Part shown: positions 8,777 through 16,452 of the stretch, in pieces
How the letters are laid out: each line of letters starts with the position of its first letter
Numbering within the stretch: position 1 is the first letter of the stretch
From: Nocardia abscessus NBRC 100374
GTDB lineage: Bacteria > Actinomycetota > Actinomycetes > Mycobacteriales > Mycobacteriaceae
DNA length: 64,000 bases
Assembly (NCBI RefSeq): GCF_000308455.1
Contig: NZ_BAFP01000003.1
Span: forward strand, 88,053-152,052
Reading direction: 5' to 3'
The notes under the pieces: generated by a model
The model's input: the letters and a program-made list of their open reading frames with translations, nothing else
Database searches by the model: none
Told to the model about the DNA's origin: nothing
Program-made: the position numbers and the translations under genes

Positions 8777-9704
8777 CATGAGTGAAGAGCCGACCGGCGC
8801 CGACCTCGCTGAGGCGGTAGTCAAGGGTCCGCCCAAGACGCTGGCCGGCGGTCTGTTCAAGGCAGTCCGTCCGCGGCAGTGGGTCAAGAACGTCCTGGTG
8901 CTCGCCGCCCCACTGGCCGCGGGCACCGCCACCGACGTGAACGTGCTCGCGCCCGTCGGCATCGCCTTCGTGGTGTTCTGCATGGCGGCCTCGGGCATCT
9001 ACCTGGTGAACGACGCGCTCGACGTGGAGGCCGACCGGGCGCACCCGACCAAGCGGTTCCGGCCGATCGCCGCGGGCGTCGTCCCGGTGAACCTGGCCTA
9101 CCTGCTGTCGGCGGCGCTGCTCGCCGGATCGATCGCGGGGTCGTTCCTCGCGTCGTGGCACCTGGCCGTGGTGATGGCGGTCTACATCGGCATCCAGCTG
9201 GCCTACTGCTTCGGCCTCAAGCATCAGGCCGTGCTGGACATCTGCATCGTCTCCTCGGGCTTCCTGCTGCGCGCTGTGGCCGGTGGCGCCGCCGCGAACA
9301 TCGAACTGTCGCAGTGGTTCCTGCTGATCATGGCCTTCGGCTCGCTGTTCATGGCGGCGGGCAAGCGCTACGCGGAACTGCAGATCGCGCTGGGCACCGG
9401 CGCCAAGATCCGCAAGTCGCTGGAGTACTACACGCCCACCTACCTGCGTTTCATCTGGACCCTGGCCGCGACGGCGGTCGTCGTGTTCTACGGACTCTGG
9501 GCGTTTCAGCAGGACGGCATCAAAGACACCAACTGGTTCGCGATCTCGATGATCCCGTTTACCATCGCAATCCTGCGTTACGCGGTCGACGTCGATGGCG
9601 GCGAGGCCGGGGAACCAGAAGAGATCGCGCTGGGGGACCGCATCCTCCAGTTCCTCGCAATCGCCTGGATCGGAGCGGTAGGTGTCGCTGTCTATCTCAC
9701 CTGA
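8748..9704 (+). CDS. ubiA: Decaprenyl-phosphate phosphoribosyltransferase (UbiA/DppR)
   Basis: This enzyme transfers 5-phosphoribose from PRPP to decaprenyl phosphate, the committed step of DPA synthesis. The 318-residue polytopic protein is a UbiA-superfamily member. The first Asp-rich motif is NDALDVEADRAHPTKRFRP (N88-D96), and the second region contains FGLKHQAVLDICIVSSGF. RPRQWVKNVLVLAAPLA near the N-terminus is also family-typical. The GTG at 8748 is chosen because GAAAAGAGA lies 7 bases upstream; ATG 8778 is an alternative. It overlaps PAP2 upstream and aftB downstream, so the three are co-translated. Confidence 0.92.
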   Translation: MTAQERALVDMSEEPTGADLAEAVVKGPPKTLAGGLFKAVRPRQWVKNVLVLAAPLAAGTATDVNVLAPVGIAFVVFCMAASGIYLVNDALDVEADRAHPTKRFRPIAAGVVPVNLAYLLSAALLAGSIAGSFLASWHLAVVMAVYIGIQLAYCFGLKHQAVLDICIVSSGFLLRAVAGGAAANIELSQWFLLIMAFGSLFMAAGKRYAELQIALGTGAKIRKSLEYYTPTYLRFIWTLAATAVVVFYGLWAFQQDGIKDTNWFAISMIPFTIAILRYAVDVDGGEAGEPEEIALGDRILQFLAIAWIGAVGVAVYLT

Positions 9705-11649
9705 CGAGATGCTGGTAGCGGAGCGAACGGAATACGCGGCGCAGCGGCAGGCCGATGAGCAGAGCCGCTCCGCGTCGCGGTTCGCGCGTCTATCCAAAAC
9801 CATGTTCGTCGGTGGGATCGCGCTCACCGTTGTCCTTTTCGCGATCGGAGGCTGGCAGCGGCGGTGGATCGCCGACGACGGCCTCATCGTGTTGCGCACC
9901 GTGCGCAACCTGATGGCCGGCAACGGGCCCGTCTTCAACGAGGGCGAGCGCGTCGAAACCAACACCAGCACCGCGTGGACCTATCTGGTCTGGTTCTTCA
10001 GCTGGCTGACCCAGGCGCGGCTCGAGTACGTGGTGCTCGGCGTCGCGCTCACGGTGTCGCTGGCCGCGGTGGTGTTCGCCATGTTCGGTTCCGCGCGGCT
10101 GTGGGGCGGGGCAGGCGCCGGGCTGCTGCTGCCCGCGGGTGTGCTGGTCTACATCGCACTGCCCCCGGCCCGCGACTACGTCACCTCCGGCCTGGAAAGC
10201 GGTCTGGTGATCTGCTGGATCGGCCTGCTGTGGTGGCAGCTGATGCGCTGGAGCCAGGCGAAGTCGGTGCGCGTGCCCGGCCTGCTCGGACTCGTCTTCC
10301 TCGCCGGTCTCGCGCCGCTGATCCGTCCCGAGATGACGCTGGTCGGCGCGCTGGCGCTGCTGATGATCTTCTGTGCCCCCATGCCGGAGAGCAGACTGCG
10401 CCCGATCCTGCTGCGCGCGGTGATCGTCGTGGTGGCGGGGCTGGTTCCGCTGGGCTATCAGGTCTGGCGGATGGGCTACTACGGCCTGCCGTACCCGAAC
10501 ACCGCCGTCGCGAAGGACGCGGGCGGCGCGAAGTGGGGGCAGGGCTTCACCTACCTCTGGGACCTGGTCGGTCCGTACTTCCTGTGGGCGCCGCTGCTGG
10601 TGCTGCTGATCGCCGGTGTGCTCGCCGCGCGCACACGGGCGCGCCGCACCGCCCCTGCCGAGGGAGACTCGGCGCGCGGTTGGTCGGCCGGCCGAGTCCG
10701 GCAGTGGCTGCGTTCGCCGAGCGCGGTGGTCACCTTGGTTCTGGTGAGCGGATTCCTGCTGACCCTGTACGCGCTGCGGGTCGGCGGCGACTTCATGCAC
10801 GGCCGGATGCTGCTGCCGCAGCTGTTCCTGCTGCTGCTCCCTGTCGCTGTCCTTCCGATCCGGGTGCCACAGGGTGGCCTGCGCGCGGCGACGGCCGCCG
10901 ACTGGCCCCTCGCGGCGCTCGCGGTCGCCTTCGTCGGCGTCACGGGCTGGGCGCTGTTCGCGGCCGACACCACCGCGATCAAGACCGGCACCAAGATCAC
11001 CTCGACCGGCATCGTCGACGAGCGCGTCTATTACGTCCTCAATACCGGGCACGACCACCCGATCCTGGCCGAGGACTACCTGGACTACCCGCGCATCCGC
11101 GCGATGGTCAACGACATCACCAACACCCCCGACGGCGGCCTGCTGCTGAACTCGCCCTCGTTCATGTTCTGGTACATCGCTCCGCCACCGCAGCCCATTC
11201 CGGACGGCGGCGCCGGGCACACGGTCTACTTCCTGAATCTCGGAATGACCAGCATGAACGTGCCGCTGGACGTGCCGGTGATCGATCCGATGGGCCTGGC
11301 CTATCCGCTGGCGGCGCACACCGACCGGCTCACCGACGGCCGGATCGGGCATGACAAGAGCCTCTACCCGGACTGGGTCGTCGTCGACGCCGGCATGGTG
11401 GACAAGAAGCCGTGGATGCCCTGGTACCTGGACGAGAAGTGGGTCACCCAGGCGCGCACCGCGATGTCCTGCCCCGACACCCAGGCGCTGATGATCTCGC
11501 ACCGTGATCCGCTCACCTTCGAGCGTTTCCGGCACAATCTGCGCAATGCGCTGCGGTTCGCGAAGTACCGCATCGACCGGGTGCCGAAGTACGAGATCCA
11601 GCGTTGCGGGCTGGTCGATCCGTTCCCGCAGCCGCTCGCGCCGCGCTGA
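9682..11649 (+). CDS. aftB: Terminal beta-1,2-arabinofuranosyltransferase AftB
   Basis: AftB adds the terminal beta-1,2 arabinofuranose to arabinan from DPA on the outer face of the membrane. The 655-residue protein has the GT-C plan of many N-terminal helices and a periplasmic C-terminal domain. The first loop carries WIADDGLIVLRTVRNLMAG (with the Asp pair that GT-C enzymes use) and GPVFNEGERVETNTSTAWTY. The C-terminus ends with KYEIQRCGLVDPFPQP. The GTG at 9682 has GGAG six bases upstream and overlaps ubiA by 23 bases; ATG 9709 is possible. Position and length match Rv3805c. It is the last gene of the galactan/arabinan operon and is followed by a hairpin. Confidence 0.92.
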   Translation: MSLSISPDEMLVAERTEYAAQRQADEQSRSASRFARLSKTMFVGGIALTVVLFAIGGWQRRWIADDGLIVLRTVRNLMAGNGPVFNEGERVETNTSTAWTYLVWFFSWLTQARLEYVVLGVALTVSLAAVVFAMFGSARLWGGAGAGLLLPAGVLVYIALPPARDYVTSGLESGLVICWIGLLWWQLMRWSQAKSVRVPGLLGLVFLAGLAPLIRPEMTLVGALALLMIFCAPMPESRLRPILLRAVIVVVAGLVPLGYQVWRMGYYGLPYPNTAVAKDAGGAKWGQGFTYLWDLVGPYFLWAPLLVLLIAGVLAARTRARRTAPAEGDSARGWSAGRVRQWLRSPSAVVTLVLVSGFLLTLYALRVGGDFMHGRMLLPQLFLLLLPVAVLPIRVPQGGLRAATAADWPLAALAVAFVGVTGWALFAADTTAIKTGTKITSTGIVDERVYYVLNTGHDHPILAEDYLDYPRIRAMVNDITNTPDGGLLLNSPSFMFWYIAPPPQPIPDGGAGHTVYFLNLGMTSMNVPLDVPVIDPMGLAYPLAAHTDRLTDGRIGHDKSLYPDWVVVDAGMVDKKPWMPWYLDEKWVTQARTAMSCPDTQALMISHRDPLTFERFRHNLRNALRFAKYRIDRVPKYEIQRCGLVDPFPQPLAPR

Positions 11650-11664
11650 CGCCGGAATCACACT

Positions 11665-11688
11665 GGGCCCATCGGTCGCGATGGGCCC
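11665..11688 (+). terminator. Terminator of the glf-aftB operon
   Basis: GGGCCCATCG and CGATGGGCCC form a perfect 10-bp stem with a GTCG loop, 15 bases after the aftB stop. No T-run follows. It marks the operon end before the mycolyltransferase cluster. Confidence 0.7.
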
Positions 11689-11878
11689 GGTGATCTCGAT
11701 CTGCGCGGTAGATTGAGTGGCGTACGCCGCTTTATCTCTTTTTGGTAACGCCACCGTGTCGATACCGATATACGCTACGACCGTATGCCCGGCCCGGCGT
11801 CCACCGGTCGTGGGCATGGGCGGGTTACCGTGTGGACGGCTTGCCGCTGTCGCTTGTGCAAACGAAAGGTTAAATCTG

Positions 11879-12946
11879 ATGCGAGGCGTGATCGGGCGTC
11901 GTCTTAAAACTCGAAGAGCAGGTTCTTGGCTCAAGCGGTCCATGCTGGTGTCGCTGGCTGTTCTGCTACCGCTCGGGGTGTCGGTGGCAGGTCCTGCCGC
12001 CCCGGCGTCCGCCGCGTTCAATCCGGACGGCTTCGACTTCTGGGTCGATTCCGAGATGGGGCCGATCAAGTCGCGCGTTTTCCGCGCCGCCGACGGCAAC
12101 ACCGGGCGCGTGGTCTACGCGCTGGACGGCATGCGGGCGCGCACCGACCTGAGCGGCTGGGAGATCGACACAGAGGTCGTCCGCGAGCTGACCAAGTGGA
12201 ACATCAACGTGGTCATGCCGGTCGGCGGCCCGTCCAGCTTCTACGCCGACTGGAACGGGCCGAGCGACTTCTTCGGCCTGGGCAGCGCGGGCTCGTCCTC
12301 CACCGGTTCGGCGAACTCGGGCTCGGGCCTGCTCACCGGTTCCGCGGGCGGGCCGGGCAAGACCAGCACCTACAAGTGGGAGACCTTCCTCACCAACAAC
12401 CTGCGCTGGGCGCTGCGCGACCGGCTCGGGTTCAACCCGAGGGGCAACGGCGTCTTCGGCCTGTCCATGGGCGGCAGCGCCGCGCTCACCCTGGCGGCCT
12501 ACCACCCCGACCAGTTCCGTTACGCCGGTTCGTACTCCGGGTACCTGAACATCTCCGCGCCGGGCATGCGCGAGGCGCTGCGCGTGGCGATGCTGGACGC
12601 GGGCGGCTACAACATCGACGCGATGGCGCCGCCGTGGGGCCCGCAGTGGCTGCGGATGGACCCCTTCGTGTTCGCGCCGCGGCTGAAGGCCAACAACACT
12701 CGCCTGTGGGTCTCCGCCGGTAGCGGTCTGCCGAGCGCGGTCGACGGCCTGAGTTTCAACACCATCAACGCGATGGGGCTGGAAGCGCTGGCACTGGCCA
12801 ACACCCGGGCCTTCCAGGTCCGCATGCTCACCCTGGGTGCGAACAACGTCACCTACGACTTCCCGGCCGTGGGTGTGCACAACTGGAACTACTGGGCCGA
12901 TGAGGTCTACCGGATGATCCCGGACCTGTCCGCGAACATCGGGTAA
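11879..12946 (+). CDS. Mycolyltransferase (antigen 85 family), copy 1
   Basis: This secreted esterase-fold enzyme moves mycolic acid from trehalose monomycolate to arabinan or to another trehalose monomycolate. The 355-residue precursor has an Arg/Lys-rich start, a hydrophobic core (SMLVSLAVLLPLGVSV) and an ASA-AF cleavage site near residue 44. The mature part begins FNPDGFDFWVDSEMGPIK. The nucleophile is in GLSMGGSAAL (S196), MGLEALAL carries the probable catalytic Glu, and GVHNWNYW the His, so the triad looks complete. A Ser/Gly insertion (GSAGSSSTGSANSGSG) sits before the core region. The ATG at 11879 is chosen because GAAAGG lies upstream and the signal peptide follows. It is very similar to copy 2 at 13253, so the two are tandem duplicates. 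Confidence 0.92.
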   Translation: MRGVIGRRLKTRRAGSWLKRSMLVSLAVLLPLGVSVAGPAAPASAAFNPDGFDFWVDSEMGPIKSRVFRAADGNTGRVVYALDGMRARTDLSGWEIDTEVVRELTKWNINVVMPVGGPSSFYADWNGPSDFFGLGSAGSSSTGSANSGSGLLTGSAGGPGKTSTYKWETFLTNNLRWALRDRLGFNPRGNGVFGLSMGGSAALTLAAYHPDQFRYAGSYSGYLNISAPGMREALRVAMLDAGGYNIDAMAPPWGPQWLRMDPFVFAPRLKANNTRLWVSAGSGLPSAVDGLSFNTINAMGLEALALANTRAFQVRMLTLGANNVTYDFPAVGVHNWNYWADEVYRMIPDLSANIG

Positions 12947-12964
12947 TAGCCCGGACGATCTCGG

Positions 12965-13005
12965 CGAAAGACCGCTCCGCGTCATTGGCGCGAAGCGGTC
13001 TTTCG
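12965..13005 (+). terminator. Strong hairpin between mycolyltransferase copies 1 and 2
   Basis: The arms 12965-12981 and 12989-13005 (CGAAAGACCGCT... and its complement) pair along 17 positions with two mismatches around a 7-base loop. The hairpin starts 18 bases after the stop codon. Confidence 0.75.
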
Positions 13006-13252
13006 GCGTTTCCACGGTCGTCCGGGGATACACGGGCAACGAATACGAAGAGAAAACGGCTTCGGTAGTTGTGGTCTGGATCACCATCCAGCAACATGAA
13101 GGCATTCGCTTCCGATTGATACGCGAACAACATGCACCGAGGTCGTTTCGTCCGGGTACTGGTGGAAGTCGTGCCTCGGTGCCCGATGAGGGTGCCAGTA
13201 GAGATCGCTAAAAGTTTGCTGATCAGGCCGCCCGAGGGAAAGGTCGAATGTG

Positions 13253-14314
13253 ATGCGAAGTGCGCGCAGCAAGCGCGGGCCCGAGAGGTCTCGAACACCC
13301 CGTTCCTGGTTGCGAAGGTCCGTTGTCGGCGTCGCCGTGGCGATGCTGTTGCCGCTCGGCACGGCCATCGCGGGCACGGGCGCCACGGCATCGGCCGCGT
13401 TCAACCCCGCGGCCTTCGACTTCTGGGTCGACTCCGGCATGGGGCCGATCAAGACCCGGATCCTGCGTGCCGCGGACGGCAACACCAACCGCGTCGCCTA
13501 CGTGCTGGACGGCATGCGGGCGCCGGAGTCGCTGAACGGCTGGGAGATCGAGACCAACATCCCGGAGGTTCTGGCCGGTCAGAACATCAACGTAGTGATG
13601 CCGGTCGGCGGCATGTCGAGCTTCTACGCCGACTGGAACGCGGCCAGCGAGTTCTTCGGCGTGCCGGCGGGCAGCGGCTCCAGCACCGGCTCCGGCGGGC
13701 TGGACGGGTTCGCGGGCGGACCGGGCAAGAGCTACCGCTACCAGTGGGAGACCTTCCTGACCAACAACCTGCGCTGGGCGCTGCGCGACCGGCTGGGATT
13801 CAACCCGTACCGCAACGGCGCCTTCGGCTTGTCGATGGGTGGCAGCGCGGCACTGACCCTGGCGGCCTACCACCCGGACCAGTTCAGCTTCGCCGGTTCG
13901 TTCTCCGGCTACCTGAACAACTCGGCGCCGGGCATGCGTGAGGCGATCCGCGCCGCCATGCTGGACGCGGGCGGCTATAACGTCGACTCGATGGCCCCGC
14001 CGTGGAGCCCGCAGTGGTTGCACATGGACCCGTTCGTCTTCGCGCCCAACTTGGTCCGTAACGGCACCCGCCTGTGGATTGCCGCCGCCAGCGGCCTGCC
14101 CGCGGGCAGCGACCCGCCGAGCTTCGGCACCCTCAACGGCATGTGGCTGGAGACACTGGCGCTGGCGAACACCCGCGCGTTCCAGGTCCGGATGGGGAGC
14201 CTGGGCGGCGGCAACGCGGTCTACTCCTTCCCACCGTTCGGTATCCACGCCTGGAACAACTGGGCCGACGAGGCCATGCGGATGATTCGGGATATGTCGG
14301 CGCACATCGGCTGA
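13253..14314 (+). CDS. Mycolyltransferase (antigen 85 family), copy 2
   Basis: This 353-residue secreted mycolyltransferase is closely related to copy 1. The signal peptide has a twin-arginine-like basic start and the hydrophobic core VVGVAVAMLLPLGTAIAG, with ASA-AF cleavage near residue 47. The mature start is FNPAAFDFWVDSGMGPIK. The nucleophile is S194 in GLSMGGSAAL, the likely Glu lies in MWLETLAL, and the His in GIHAWNNW, so the enzyme is probably active. A shorter Gly/Ser insertion than in copy 1 is present. ATG 13253 (or GTG 13250) has AGGGAAAGG ahead. A separate hairpin at either end suggests that it is its own transcription unit. A dedicated promoter must lie in the 306-bp gap 12947-13252. 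Confidence 0.92.
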   Translation: MRSARSKRGPERSRTPRSWLRRSVVGVAVAMLLPLGTAIAGTGATASAAFNPAAFDFWVDSGMGPIKTRILRAADGNTNRVAYVLDGMRAPESLNGWEIETNIPEVLAGQNINVVMPVGGMSSFYADWNAASEFFGVPAGSGSSTGSGGLDGFAGGPGKSYRYQWETFLTNNLRWALRDRLGFNPYRNGAFGLSMGGSAALTLAAYHPDQFSFAGSFSGYLNNSAPGMREAIRAAMLDAGGYNVDSMAPPWSPQWLHMDPFVFAPNLVRNGTRLWIAAASGLPAGSDPPSFGTLNGMWLETLALANTRAFQVRMGSLGGGNAVYSFPPFGIHAWNNWADEAMRMIRDMSAHIG

Positions 14315-14321
14315 AATATTG

Positions 14322-14340
14322 GCAGCGCCTGCGGCGCTGC
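14322..14340 (+). terminator. Terminator of mycolyltransferase copy 2
   Basis: GCAGCGCC and GGCGCTGC form an 8-bp stem with a 3-base loop, 8 bases after the stop codon, immediately ahead of the larger inverted repeat. Confidence 0.6.
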
Positions 14341-14342
14341 GT

Positions 14343-14437
14343 GTTCGCGGCCCCTGGATGGCTCGCGTCCGAGCGGACGAGACTCGCGCCTGCGGCGCAT
14401 GCGCTTCGTCCGCTCGGACGCGAGCCGGGCCGCGAAC
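14343..14437. repeat. Nested 95-bp inverted repeat
   Basis: The outer arms GTTCGCGGCCC (14343-14353) and GGGCCGCGAAC (14427-14437) enclose perfect 20-bp inner arms at 14361-14380 and 14406-14425. The 25-base centre repeats the motif GCGCCTGCGGCGC, also seen in the preceding terminator. It encodes no protein. It could be a strong terminator, a structured RNA, or a small non-autonomous repeat element. Confidence 0.7.
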
Positions 14438-14610
14438 GGTGCTCGTAAGACTCGCACCCGAGGGGTGGAGAGGGTGGGTGTCCTGCGTTGGGATTTATTG
14501 TGCGGGGTTGGTTGGGACGGAGTATTTGTTCGCGTTTGTTCGGTGGTGTTCTCCGTAGGCGTGTGGAGGGGCGTGGTGGCTGGAAGGCTGCCGCGCTTGG
14601 TCGGGCTATA

Positions 14611-14692
14611 GGGGATCGAGCCTTAGGGGGTCCGCTAGGGGATCGGGGTCCGCTAGGGGATCGAGTATTAGGGGTCGAGCTGGGGGATAGGG
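14611..14692 (+). repeat. G-tract array with degenerate tandem repeats
   Basis: Eight runs of 3-5 G lie at 14611, 14626, 14638, 14645, 14656, 14671, 14682 and 14690, separated by 3-11 bases. The units resemble GGGGATC and GGGGTCCGCTA. The array could form one or two G-quadruplexes on the + strand. The surrounding gap 14438-15200 is otherwise non-coding: 14440-14600 is G/T-rich, and 14815-14900 holds short ATCACGGT repeats. No convincing gene was seen there. Confidence 0.6.
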
Positions 14693-15200
14693 AGCGAGCT
14701 GTACGGGTCGGCCGCGCGAACTAGGGGTCGCGACACGGCCCTCCGAATGTTTGCCAATTGATCGCTGCTGTATGGTTATCGGTGATAAGGGCTGTTTGCT
14801 AGAGGTCATTTCCGTGTGCTATCACGGTGCATCTCGGTCCCGATCACGGTCCGGTCACGGGCTTCGGCGCGGGTAGTCCACGCGTCCCGAAGCTCGGGTT
14901 CGGGCCGGGGCTGTGGCCGGTGCCGGGATTGCGAAGATCTCGGGTCGGTGACAGTTCCCGCCAGGAGCGCAAATATCTTGCGATCCAACACGACATCACC
15001 GCGAGAACGCGATAAGGTCACCGCATCATTACCTTGCGCAAACGGATGGATTTCGGCCAGTGGAAAGACCCGGATCTTGCTAAAGCGAAGGGCGTCGAAT
15101 ATCGTCCAGCGAGCGCAAGTGTGACCAGATCGTTGTAGCGCCGCCACGGGTAACGGATTGTCGGGACCATGTCCGTGACGCGCGTCTCGTTGGCAACACG

Positions 15201-15236
15201 GGTGCCGCTTCGCCCTTCGGGTGGCGAGGTGGCACC
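15201..15236 (+). promoter_or_regulatory. 5'-leader stem-loop before mycolyltransferase copy 3
   Basis: GGTGCC/GGCACC closing arms (15201-15206/15231-15236) and an inner CGCCC-TTCG-GGTGGCG stem form a hairpin with a TTCG-type loop. It ends 27 bases before the start codon, so it lies in the mRNA leader and could affect stability or translation. Confidence 0.4.
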
Positions 15237-15262
15237 ACAACAGCAGAAAGAGAGCAGGATTC

Positions 15263-16303
15263 ATGCGTTTCGGCAGGGCGGCCGCGCCGAAGAGAACACA
15301 GTCGGGACGGCGAGGCACGCCTCGCGGTTGGCGTAGTCGAGTTCTGGCTGTCGGTGCCGCCGTACTGGCGCTACCGATCGCTGCAGGCATGGCGACCCCG
15401 ACTCTCGCCACCGCGGCGCCGTCGGCGCACGCGCCGGTGTTACGGGCGCCCGCGGGTGGCTTCGAGGACCTGATGGTCCCCTCCAGCATGGGCCCCATCA
15501 AGGTTCAGGTGCAGTGGGCCTCGCGCGGCGGCAACGCTGCGCTCTACCTGCTCGACGGTCTGCGCGCACGCGACGACCGCAACGCCTGGTCGTTCGAGAC
15601 CAACGCGTTGCAGCAGTTCGGCAACGACAACATCACCCTGGTGATGCCGGTCGGTGGCCAGTCGAGCTTCTACACCGACTGGTACGCGCCGTCGAACCTG
15701 AACGGCCAGAAGACCACCTACAAGTGGGAGACCTTCCTCACCAAGGAGCTCCCGGCCTTCCTGGAGGGCTACGGCGTCTCGCGCACGAACAACGCGGTCG
15801 TCGGCCTGTCCATGGGTGGTAGCGCGGCGCTGGCTCTCGCGGCCTACCACCGCGATCAGTTCAAGTTCGCGGCCTCCTACTCGGGCTACCTGAACATCTC
15901 CGCGCCGGGCATGCGCGAGGCGATCCGCATCGCGATGCTGGACGCCGGCCGCTACAACGTGGACTCGATGGCCGCGCCGTGGAGCTCGCAGTGGCTGCGG
16001 ATGGACCCGTTCGTGTTCGCGCCGCAGCTGCGCGGCCTGCCGATGTACATCTCGGCGGCCAGCGGTCTGCCCGGTCAGTTCGACCAGCCGAACTCGGCGG
16101 TCGGCGTGTTCAACACCGGCAACGCGATGGCGCTGGAAGCCCTTTCGCTGGTCAACACCCGCGCGTTCCAGGCCCGCCTGAGCTCGCTGGGTATCCCCGC
16201 CCGGTTCGACTTCCCGGCCGCGGGCACCCACTCCTGGAAGTACTGGGAGGGCCAGCTGTTCGCCTCGCGCAACATGATCCTGGACGCCACCGGCGCCTGG
16301 TGA
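15263..16303 (+). CDS. Mycolyltransferase (antigen 85 family), copy 3
   Basis: This 346-residue secreted mycolyltransferase is more divergent from copies 1 and 2. Its signal peptide contains RVLAVGAAVLALPIAAGMA and probably ends at ATA-AP near residue 52. Mature motifs are MVPSSMGPIKVQVQWASRGG, LYLLDGLRARDD, KWETFLTKELPAFLE, nucleophile S183 in GLSMGGSAAL, and GTHSWKYWEGQLF with the His. It lacks the Ser/Gly insertion of copies 1 and 2, and in that respect resembles mycobacterial Ag85 proteins more closely. Since S183 and the His are kept, it is not an inactive MPT51-type protein. ATG 15263 has AGAAAGAGAGCAGGA upstream. It follows a ~950-bp gap and so has its own promoter. Confidence 0.9.
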   Translation: MRFGRAAAPKRTQSGRRGTPRGWRSRVLAVGAAVLALPIAAGMATPTLATAAPSAHAPVLRAPAGGFEDLMVPSSMGPIKVQVQWASRGGNAALYLLDGLRARDDRNAWSFETNALQQFGNDNITLVMPVGGQSSFYTDWYAPSNLNGQKTTYKWETFLTKELPAFLEGYGVSRTNNAVVGLSMGGSAALALAAYHRDQFKFAASYSGYLNISAPGMREAIRIAMLDAGRYNVDSMAAPWSSQWLRMDPFVFAPQLRGLPMYISAASGLPGQFDQPNSAVGVFNTGNAMALEALSLVNTRAFQARLSSLGIPARFDFPAAGTHSWKYWEGQLFASRNMILDATGAW

Positions 16304-16320
16304 CCTGATTCGCTCGACAC

Positions 16321-16353
16321 ATTCGGGCCGCACCGATTCGGTGCGGCCCGAAT
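16321..16353 (+). terminator. Terminator of mycolyltransferase copy 3
   Basis: A perfect 14-bp stem (ATTCGGGCCGCACC and complement) with a GATTC loop starts 17 bases after the stop. Confidence 0.8.
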
Positions 16354-16413
16354 TGCGTTTGGGGGCAGTCTCGATCGCGAGGCGGCGAACATAGTTTGCT
16401 GTGCAGCGCGTGT

Positions 16414-16440
16414 CTCCCGTAAACCTTGCTATAACGGGAG
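16414..16440 (+). promoter_or_regulatory. Promoter-associated inverted repeat
   Basis: CTCCCGT (16414-16420) and ACGGGAG (16434-16440) flank a -10-like TATAAC (16430-16435), 12 bases upstream of the GTG start at 16453. The pair could be an operator over the promoter of the LGFP-mycolyltransferase gene. No clear -35 box was found. Confidence 0.35.
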
Positions 16441-16452
16441 TACAAAGCTCTA

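Noticed and set aside
14816..15124. Possible small gene in the mycolyltransferase gap
   Set aside because: No ribosome site, no conserved-looking features, and a composition (Ser/Arg-rich) typical of chance ORFs; short ATCACGGT repeats lie in the same place.
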